A stretch of DNA of 5,936 bases from Bacillota bacterium. Its GTDB lineage: Bacteria; Bacillota; Clostridia; Acetivibrionales; JAKOSZ01. The stretch covers positions 1-5,936 of the forward strand of contig JAKOSZ010000320.1 of the NCBI GenBank assembly GCA_029776555.1, in the 5' to 3' direction. Below, piece by piece: positions 1 through 4,230 of the stretch. Numbering within the stretch: the first letter of the stretch is position 1; each line of letters opens with the position of its first letter. The position numbers and the translations under genes were made by a program. Below the pieces are notes generated by a model. The model worked only from the letters and a program-made list of their open reading frames with translations, was not told the origin of the DNA and did not search any database.

Positions 1-173
1 GTGGCGGTGAAAAGGGCGTTAAAAAAACCAATGCTGCGCCCGTCTTTGGACGCAATGGGTAGATTGAGGAGCAGTGCGCCGATAAGGACTGCTGCCGCAA
101 AGCTTAAGACTATCAGCTTTGCGGGCGCTATATTCATAATCTTATTGTTCTTTTTTCTATAGGCAATCTTCAC
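1..173 (-). CDS. ktrB: KtrB/TrkH-family potassium uptake protein, N-terminal part (cut by window edge)
   Basis: This is the beginning of a membrane subunit of a Trk/Ktr potassium uptake system, which passes K+ through a four-fold pseudo-symmetric channel and is gated by a cytoplasmic KtrA/TrkA-type RCK subunit. The 57 visible codons encode a basic, Lys-rich leader (residues 1-12), then PAKLIVLSF, a hydrophobic helix with VLIGALLLNLPIAS, and DGRSIGFFNALFTA. This is the typical first helix and the approach to the first selectivity-filter loop of KtrB proteins; the filter itself lies outside the window. I chose the GTG at 173-171 because a purine-rich GGGAAGGCGGG stretch lies upstream and an in-frame stop (197-195) limits the ORF. 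An internal ATG at 137-135 has a much poorer ribosome binding site but cannot be excluded. The gene is divergent from the cupin gene and has its own candidate promoter at 234-262. The assignment rests on sequence memory of the family, not on a search. Confidence 0.8.
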   Translation of the reverse strand, partial: MKIAYRKKNNKIMNIAPAKLIVLSFAAAVLIGALLLNLPIASKDGRSIGFFNALFTA

Positions 174-233
174 CGGACATACCCGCCTTCCCGCTTAAAG
201 TTAACCCGGTAAATCATAGATGCCATTTCACAA

Positions 234-262
234 ATTATATATTAACAAAATGCCGGAGTAAA
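234..262 (-). promoter_or_regulatory. Candidate sigma-A promoter for the ktrB-like gene
   Basis: Read on the minus strand, TTTACT (262-257) and a perfect TATAAT (239-234) are separated by 17 bases. Transcription would start near 227, giving a leader of about 55 bases before the GTG at 173. The fit to the consensus is good (4/6 and 6/6), but no experimental support is visible. Confidence 0.55.
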
Positions 263-271
263 GTTTTTCTG

Positions 272-283
272 TGTCAGCTGACA
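272..283. promoter_or_regulatory. 12-bp perfect palindrome, possible operator
   Basis: TGTCAGCTGACA is identical to its reverse complement over all 12 bases. It sits 10 bases behind the -35 box of the minus-strand ktrB promoter, a position typical of activator sites or of upstream repressor sites. I do not recognise the regulator. A palindrome of this size could occur by chance, so the regulatory role is inference from position. Confidence 0.35.
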
Positions 284-482
284 GGCAGACTGGAGCCAAC
301 GCGGACTTCTAAAGCTAATTTTGCCGAATACGCCCCGGTTAATGCGCCGGTGCGCCTTAAACGTTTAATAAAACCCGGCGGGAGTGTTGCCGGAAAAGGC
401 CCCCCTTTTTCCCGGGGCTTTGGTCCGGGCTTGGATCCGCCTGGCCCTGATTGCCCCGCATTTTAGCGGCAGCATAACGCCG

Positions 483-511
483 TTGCCTCTTTGACCGGGC
501 GGAAGTATAAT
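483..511 (+). promoter_or_regulatory. Candidate sigma-A promoter for the cupin gene
   Basis: TTGCCT (483-488) and a perfect TATAAT (506-511) are spaced by 17 bases, predicting a start near 518 and a short leader of about 29 bases. The gene's ribosome binding site, GGGAGG at 533-538, falls inside that leader, 8 bases before the ATG. Confidence 0.6.
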
Positions 512-546
512 TGATGGTATAAACACGTGAGCGGGAGGTAGACGCC

Positions 547-894
547 ATGATAAAAAAGGGCTATGAAATGGCAAAAGAGATAAGGGAACAGATGCGCGGG
601 GGCAAAGGCTCCGTGGAGCTGACCCACATTCTGGGCAAGGATGAGCTTCCCGGCAAAATAAGGCTTTTGGCGAAGATAACCCTTAACCCCGGCTGTTCTA
701 TCGGCCTTCACCGGCATGAAGGAGAAAAGGAGATTTTCTATATTATAAGGGGCCAGGGGGTTATAGACGACAACGGCATAAGAAGCCTGGTTTCAGCCGG
801 GGACTCGGTGAGCACCGGGGACGGGGAGAGCCACTCTGTTGAGAACATAGGCCATGAGCCCCTTGAAATGCTGGCCGTAATTGTGCTCAACTGA
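547..894 (+). CDS. Small single-domain cupin protein (cupin_2 type)
   Basis: A 115-residue protein with a complete conserved beta-barrel cupin domain. Motif 1, G(X5)HXH(X4)E(X6)G, is met exactly by Gly49, His55, His57, Glu62 and Gly69. Motif 2 is met by Gly85, Gly91-Asp-Gly93, His96 and Asn100, with Gly91 replacing the usual proline. His55, His57, Glu62 and His96 form the expected metal-binding set, so a divalent metal is likely bound. The first 45 residues (Lys/Arg-rich, then a RGGKGSVELTHI segment) resemble the N-terminal strand region of small stand-alone cupins. No signal peptide is seen, so it is cytoplasmic. The reaction cannot be told from sequence: stand-alone cupins include sugar isomerases, dioxygenases and small-molecule sensors. 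The ATG is supported by GGGAGG 8 bases upstream. The gene appears monocistronic, with its own promoter and a hairpin after the stop. Confidence 0.9.
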   Translation: MIKKGYEMAKEIREQMRGGKGSVELTHILGKDELPGKIRLLAKITLNPGCSIGLHRHEGEKEIFYIIRGQGVIDDNGIRSLVSAGDSVSTGDGESHSVENIGHEPLEMLAVIVLN

Positions 895-905
895 CAAGAG
901 GCGTG

Positions 906-935
906 AAGGCGGCCGGTGTTGTTAAAGGCCGTCTT
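906..935 (+). terminator. Hairpin after the cupin gene, weak terminator candidate
   Basis: Arms 906-914 (AAGGCGGCC) and 927-935 (GGCCGTCTT) pair over 9 positions including one G-T pair, around a 12-base loop, 12 bases after the cupin stop. There is no real T run after the stem, so termination may be inefficient and some transcripts could continue into the transporter gene. Confidence 0.4.
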
Positions 936-1039
936 AGGATGGATTAATATGGCATTGGTTATATACAAATGAATGTGTGGGTTTTTGAGAAAAAACGTGC
1001 TATATTTAAGCATATCTGAAACATTGCGAGGTTAAGGCT

Positions 1040-2272
1040 GTGGCAAAGTTTATAGATTGGGTCAGAAAAGCGGACCGGGATTTTGTCTTTTTTTTATTGG
1101 CCAGCGTCTTCCTGGGGATAGGCCAGAGCGTGGACGGTTCAACTCTGAACAACTTCCTAAGAGAGAAGTTCCACTTCCTGATTGAGCAGCGCTCAGCCCT
1201 TGAGATACCAAGGGAACTGCCGGGTTTTCTCGTGTTCCTTGTCATCGGTTTTCTCTATGCCTTCGGTGACCTCCGCATAGCGGTTTGCGCCAACCTGATG
1301 GCGGCTGTCGGAATGTTTTTACTGGGAGTGATCCCGAAAAGCTTTCCGCTGATGGTGCTGTGCATTTTTGTTTACAGCATGGGGCAGCACGTGTATATGC
1401 CCCTTTCCAACAGTATAGCCATGAGCTTTGCCAGCGGTGAAAAGCTGGGAAGAAAACTCGGGCAGGTAAGCGCGGCAAACACTGCGGCTTTGGTAGGCGC
1501 CAGCGGAATACTCTGGCTTTTATTCAGGTTCTTTTCCATCAGCTATACCGTTTCCTTTACCATTGGGGCCCTTGCTTTCATACTGGCGGCAATTTCGCTG
1601 GCTTTTATAAATACCGGAAGAGTGGCGCCCATAAAGAGCCGTTTCGTGTTCCGAAAGCAGTACGGCCTCTTTTACTGGCTCAGCGTGTTGTACGGGATGA
1701 GGAAACAGATTTTTATAACCTTCGGCCCCTGGGTCCTGGTGGATGTTTTTGACCAAAGGGTCACCACCATGACCATACTGTTTTTTGTCATTTCCATATC
1801 CGGCATATTCGTAAAGCCCTTTGTGGGATTCCTTATAGACAGGGCAGGGGAAAGGTTTGTTTTTGGGGCGGAAGCGGTTATCCTGGTTGTGGTGTGCCTC
1901 GGCTATGCCTATGCCGAAGACCTTTTCGCCCCATGGCTGGCCGTGCTGGTGGTTTCGGCATGCTATGTCATGGACCAGACCTTAAACGCAGTGGGCATGG
2001 CCAGGGCCACATACCTTAAAAAAATTGCCGTAGACGAGTCAGACGTTTCACCCGCCCTTTCCACCGGTATCAGTATAGACCACATAATGTCCATGTTCAT
2101 ACCCACCGCGGGGGGTCTGTTGTGGAGCATGAGCGGCAACAGGGGATACAAGTATGTCTTTATCTGCGGGGCCCTGATTGCGGTGGTAAACTTTATTTCC
2201 ACCAGGTTTATAAAGACAGACAGGAGCGGGCAGGAGAGCGATTATGAAAGCAAGGCCGCCGCGGGAGGATGA
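1040..2272 (+). CDS. Major facilitator superfamily (MFS) transporter, substrate unknown
   Basis: A 410-residue integral membrane protein with about twelve hydrophobic segments, roughly at residues 15-30, 60-76, 80-97, 102-125, 144-163, 168-190, 210-235, 242-263, 273-291, 296-318, 338-362 and 371-390. This is the 6+6 architecture of secondary transporters. The loop between helices 8 and 9 carries GFLIDRAGER (263-272), a good copy of MFS motif A. The equivalent loop between helices 2 and 3 (GFLYAFGDLR, 70-79) is degenerate, keeping mainly Gly70, Asp77 and Arg79. The C-terminal tail (393-410) is polar and probably cytoplasmic. The GTG start is preceded by GAGGT at 1028-1032, 7 bases upstream. 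No convincing promoter was found; TTGAGA at 985-990 has no good -10 partner, so low-level read-through from the cupin gene is possible. Efflux or uptake of a small organic molecule is the family expectation; neither substrate nor direction can be read here. Confidence 0.88.
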   Translation: MAKFIDWVRKADRDFVFFLLASVFLGIGQSVDGSTLNNFLREKFHFLIEQRSALEIPRELPGFLVFLVIGFLYAFGDLRIAVCANLMAAVGMFLLGVIPKSFPLMVLCIFVYSMGQHVYMPLSNSIAMSFASGEKLGRKLGQVSAANTAALVGASGILWLLFRFFSISYTVSFTIGALAFILAAISLAFINTGRVAPIKSRFVFRKQYGLFYWLSVLYGMRKQIFITFGPWVLVDVFDQRVTTMTILFFVISISGIFVKPFVGFLIDRAGERFVFGAEAVILVVVCLGYAYAEDLFAPWLAVLVVSACYVMDQTLNAVGMARATYLKKIAVDESDVSPALSTGISIDHIMSMFIPTAGGLLWSMSGNRGYKYVFICGALIAVVNFISTRFIKTDRSGQESDYESKAAAGG

Positions 2273-2284
2273 CCATAAAGCGCC

Positions 2285-2305
2285 AAACCGCCGGCCGGGT
2301 TTTTT
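2285..2305 (+). terminator. Short GC-rich hairpin with T6 run after the MFS gene
   Basis: AAACC (2285-2289) can pair with GGTTT (2298-2302) around a GC-rich loop, leading into the T run 2300-2305, 12 bases after the transporter stop. Because part of the T run lies in the stem and the loop contains the self-complementary CCGGCCGG (2291-2298), the exact fold is uncertain. It works best as the first of tandem terminators. Confidence 0.45.
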
Positions 2306-2319
2306 GCGCCTTAAAAACT

Positions 2320-2372
2320 GAAAGGGCCTGCCCGAAAAGGTGTCCGTTTCGTCAGTCCCTTTCTTGCTTTTT
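2320..2372 (+). terminator. Long imperfect hairpin followed by a T run, probable intrinsic terminator
   Basis: The arms 2320-2340 and 2344-2363 pair through four blocks: GAAAGGG/CCCTTTC, CTG/CAG, CGAAA/TTTCG and GG/CC. That gives 17 pairs interrupted by three small mismatches, with a TGT loop. The stem is followed by TTGC and then T5 (2368-2372). This fits a factor-independent terminator for the MFS gene. The unusual stem length also resembles inverted-repeat remnants of insertion sequences, although no transposase or target duplication is present. Confidence 0.6.
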
Positions 2373-2446
2373 AAATTGTATCCGGGTAGATCAAAGAGAA
2401 TCGACTACCGCTATTTGTGAAGTATTTCCATTATACTAAGGCCATT

Positions 2447-2480
2447 GGACTATGTCAATAGAATCATGGTCCTATTTTTT
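2447..2480 (+). terminator. Hairpin plus T6 run, intrinsic terminator candidate
   Basis: GGACTATG (2447-2454) pairs with CATGGTCC (2465-2472) over 8 positions including one G-T pair, with a 10-base loop. TA and then T6 (2475-2480) follow. It lies about 175 bases after the MFS stop and 200 bases before the glycosyltransferase start. It may be a backup terminator, or an attenuator if transcription of the next gene begins upstream of it. Confidence 0.5.
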
Positions 2481-2546
2481 AATTAGGCCATTCACCCCTG
2501 AAATGGCTTTAATATGCAGGACGGCTGATTTTTTGCCCTTATATTT

Positions 2547-2584
2547 TTCACTTGATGTGAACATATTATTGAGTGACAGTCACT
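2547..2584. promoter_or_regulatory. Two neighbouring inverted repeats with GTGA/TCAC half-sites, possible operator
   Basis: TTCAC-N5-GTGAA (2547-2561) is followed by AGTGAC-A-GTCACT (2572-2584). Their centres are 24 bases apart, slightly more than two helical turns. Both are built from TCAC and GTGA half-sites in an AT-rich stretch about 100 bases before the glycosyltransferase start. A dimeric regulator binding site is plausible; which family is unknown to me. Confidence 0.35.
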
Positions 2585-2677
2585 TCTAAAACTTGCGGCA
2601 GGAATTTTCCAACTGTTTGGTCTTGCGGACATTCCCGCCACCTTTAATGAAACTGGTTCAAGGGAAAGGGGTATTAT

Positions 2678-3886
2678 ATGCGAGTGCTTATGTTGTCCTG
2701 GGAATATCCCCCCAAGATTGTGGGCGGCGTTTCCAGGGTTGTCTACGACCTGGCTCAAAAACTTGCCGTGCTGGGCAATGAAATCCATGTTGCAACTTGC
2801 CGGGAGCAGGGGGCCGAAGCCTTTGAGAAGGATGGAGAGGTATTTGTTCACAGGGTCCTGACCTATGACAACATCGAGACCACGGACTTTATAAACTGGG
2901 TGCACCACTTTAACTTTTCGCTCATAGAGTATATTTCAAATTTTATATACAGGACCGGGCGGTTTGACATACTCCACGCCCACGAATGGATTGTGGCCTT
3001 TGCCTCCAGGGTGTTAAAACACGCTTTTCACATTCCCATGGTGTGCACCATCCATGCCACCGAATACGGCAGAAACGGGGGCATACACAGCAGGGAACAG
3101 AGGTATATAAGCAGCCTGGAGTGGTGGCTGACCTATGAGGCCTGGAAGGTGATAGTTAACAGCCAGTACATGAGCTCCGAAGTGAAGAGGATATTCCAGA
3201 TACCCGGGGATAAGCTGCGCATAATCAGCAACGGGGTGCACCTGGACAGGTTTAAAGGCTTTGAGAGGGATATGCATTTCAGGAGGAGATTCGCCCTGGA
3301 CAACGAAAAAATCCTGCTTTTTGTGGGCAGGCTTGTTAACGAAAAAGGCGTCCAGGTGCTTATTGACGCCATGCCGAAAATCCTGGCCAACTACCATGAT
3401 GCAAAGCTTGTAATAGTGGGCAAGGGACCCCAGCAGGACTTTCTTAAAGAAAAGGCCTGGCATATGGACCTGTCACGGAAGATATGTTTTGCGGGATATG
3501 TGGACGACAATGAACTGGGCATGCTGTATAAATGCGCTGATGTGGCTGTGTTCCCGAGTCTCTACGAGCCTTTCGGTATAGTGGCCCTGGAAGGGATGCT
3601 GGCCGATGTGCCTGTGGTGGTTTCCGACACCGGCGGACTGAATGAAATCGTAAGCCATGGGGTGGACGGGATGAAGAGCTACACAGGCAATCCCAACTCC
3701 CTGGCCGACAGCATACTGGAACTGCTCTTTAACCCTTCAAAGGCGGAAGAGATAAGAAAAAGGGCTATGGAAAAAGTGAGGACCATGTTTAACTGGGAGC
3801 TGATATCAAAAAAGACGCTGGAAGTGTACGATGAAGTTGTCAGGGAAAGCCGCAGAAGCGGCTGGAGTCTCATGGAAGGCCTGTGA
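2678..3886 (+). CDS. GT4-family glycosyltransferase, glycogen/alpha-glucan synthase-like
   Basis: A 402-residue retaining glycosyltransferase with the GT-B double Rossmann fold. The N-terminal domain opens with MRVLMLSWEYPPKIVGGVSR: the Gly16-Gly17 loop is the acceptor/nucleotide-sugar loop of GT4/GT5 enzymes. HAHEW (100-104) and the CTIHATEY segment (123-130) continue that domain. The C-terminal nucleotide-sugar domain starts near 209 and contains FVGRLVNEKG (Gly217, Arg218 and Lys223 for the diphosphate), VFPSLYEPFGIVALE with the E-X7-E pair Glu297/Glu305, and DTGGLNE (317-323). All expected catalytic residues appear present. No signal or membrane helix is seen, so it is cytoplasmic or peripheral. 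The WEYPP...GG opening resembles glycogen or alpha-glucan synthases, but GT4 sequence does not fix donor or acceptor, so cell-envelope glycan synthesis is an alternative. AAAGGGG at 2665-2671 supports the ATG, 6 bases upstream. No glycogen gene lies nearby in this window. Confidence 0.9.
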   Translation: MRVLMLSWEYPPKIVGGVSRVVYDLAQKLAVLGNEIHVATCREQGAEAFEKDGEVFVHRVLTYDNIETTDFINWVHHFNFSLIEYISNFIYRTGRFDILHAHEWIVAFASRVLKHAFHIPMVCTIHATEYGRNGGIHSREQRYISSLEWWLTYEAWKVIVNSQYMSSEVKRIFQIPGDKLRIISNGVHLDRFKGFERDMHFRRRFALDNEKILLFVGRLVNEKGVQVLIDAMPKILANYHDAKLVIVGKGPQQDFLKEKAWHMDLSRKICFAGYVDDNELGMLYKCADVAVFPSLYEPFGIVALEGMLADVPVVVSDTGGLNEIVSHGVDGMKSYTGNPNSLADSILELLFNPSKAEEIRKRAMEKVRTMFNWELISKKTLEVYDEVVRESRRSGWSLMEGL

Positions 3887-3923
3887 AACCTGTTATATCC
3901 CGGGCGGAGTGTGAAAATATGTA

Positions 3924-3951
3924 TTTACAATATCTCTGTTTATGTTATAAT
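3924..3951 (+). promoter_or_regulatory. Strong sigma-A promoter with extended -10, ahead of the RNase J gene
   Basis: TTTACA (3924-3929, 5/6 of consensus) and a perfect TATAAT (3946-3951) are 16 bases apart. TG at 3943-3944 adds an extended -10 element. Transcription should begin near 3958. This is the best promoter in the window and lies only 38 bases after the glycosyltransferase stop. It is about 270 bases ahead of the RNase J start, implying a long leader or a separate small transcript. Confidence 0.65.
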
Positions 3952-3957
3952 AATTTA

Positions 3958-4230
3958 ACCGTTAATAGTTGTTTAACCGAGGGAAGTATGCTGTCGCTCT
4001 TTTAAAAAGGAAATTCCAAGCCCCCTGTCCAATGGCGCGAAAGTGTTGTGGGAACCGGGTCCTTGATTCGCCGCCGTTGTTTTTCATTTTTTAGTGGAAT
4101 ACTTTATTGTGAAAAAGATGGCTTAAGGGTTATTGCAGCGGCACCCGGTATTTATTGGAAAAAGACTGAAAAGGCCAGACATTTTAATAACTGCCTGGCG
4201 GACATATTAAAATAACATGGAGGACTGAAA
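3958..4230 (+). promoter_or_regulatory. Long structured leader of the RNase J gene, possible attenuator or small RNA
   Basis: If the promoter at 3924-3951 is used, about 270 bases of RNA precede the RNase J start codon. The segment contains a repeated TTTAACCG (3954-3961 and 3972-3979), a minimal frame MLSLF (3988-4005) behind GAGGG, and a terminator-like hairpin (4034-4092). It also contains a hairpin at 4174-4199 (GCCAG/CTGGC plus CA/TG) shortly before the ribosome binding site GGAGG (4219-4223). I do not recognise a T-box, a c-di-AMP, SAM or other riboswitch core, or 6S or SRP RNA. Feedback control of RNase J on its own leader is a reasonable idea but is inference. The alternative is that the internal hairpin simply terminates transcripts of the upstream gene, and RNase J has another promoter I did not find. 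Confidence 0.4.
4034..4092 (+). terminator. Hairpin with T runs inside the RNase J upstream region
   Basis: GGCGCGAA (4034-4041) pairs with TTCGC-C-GCC (4067-4075), 8 pairs with one bulged C. The 25-base loop can form a short GGA/TCC stem (4051-4062). GTTG, T5 (4080-4084) and T6 (4087-4092) follow. It has the form of an intrinsic terminator, with a rather large loop. Counted from the promoter at 3924-3951 it would release an RNA of about 125-135 bases. Confidence 0.5.

Larger units (their letters stand above)
174..546. other. Divergent intergenic region with two promoters and GC-rich hairpins
   Basis: No convincing gene was found in this stretch. Besides the two promoters and the palindrome, it contains four potential hairpins. 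One is at 331-354 (CGC and CCGG arms, one mismatch). One is at 375-393 (CCGGC/GCCGG, 9-base loop). One is at 396-421 (AAGGCCCC/GGGGCTTT, one G-T pair). A small one is at 456-469 (CCGC/GCGG). The third has a T4 run after its stem when read on the minus strand, and part of a T run on the plus strand, so it could act as a weak terminator. Short reading frames here overlap the promoters or hairpins and show no ribosome binding site or protein-like composition that I could support. Confidence 0.5.
2273..2677. other. 405-base intergenic region with tandem terminator-like hairpins and inverted repeats
   Basis: No gene is supported here. The left half carries the terminator hairpins described separately, plus a smaller hairpin at 2385-2409 (GGTAG/CTACC, extended by TC/GA with one bulge) and one at 2485-2509 (AGGCCATT/AATGGCTT with one G-T pair). 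The right half (2510-2677) is AT-richer and should hold the glycosyltransferase promoter, but no pair of -35 and -10 boxes with proper spacing stood out. Two inverted repeats at 2547-2584 are listed separately. Confidence 0.5.

Noticed and set aside
180..420. c-di-AMP (ydaO-type) riboswitch ahead of the potassium transporter
   Set aside because: Such riboswitches often precede ktr genes, so I looked for one on the minus strand. The conserved core sequences were not seen, and the candidate promoter at 234-262 leaves only about 55 leader bases.
357..548. 63-residue minus-strand frame between ktrB and the cupin gene
   Set aside because: It crosses the cupin promoter and the hairpin cluster, starts inside the cupin start region, and has a low-complexity basic translation without a recognisable family.
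985..1006. Promoter for the MFS gene (TTGAGA with TATATT)
   Set aside because: The two boxes are only 10 bases apart, and no alternative partner at 16-18 bases matches the consensus well.
2492..2908. 138-residue open frame on the minus strand overlapping the glycosyltransferase start
   Set aside because: It overlaps the well-supported GT4 coding sequence and the terminator-rich gap, has no ribosome binding site that I can see, and its translation shows no recognisable domain.
3958..4092. T-box leader, 6S RNA or SRP RNA upstream of RNase J
   Set aside because: The T-box TGGTACCGCG-type motif, the 6S central-bubble arrangement and the SRP apical loop sequence were not found; a covariance-model search would settle it.
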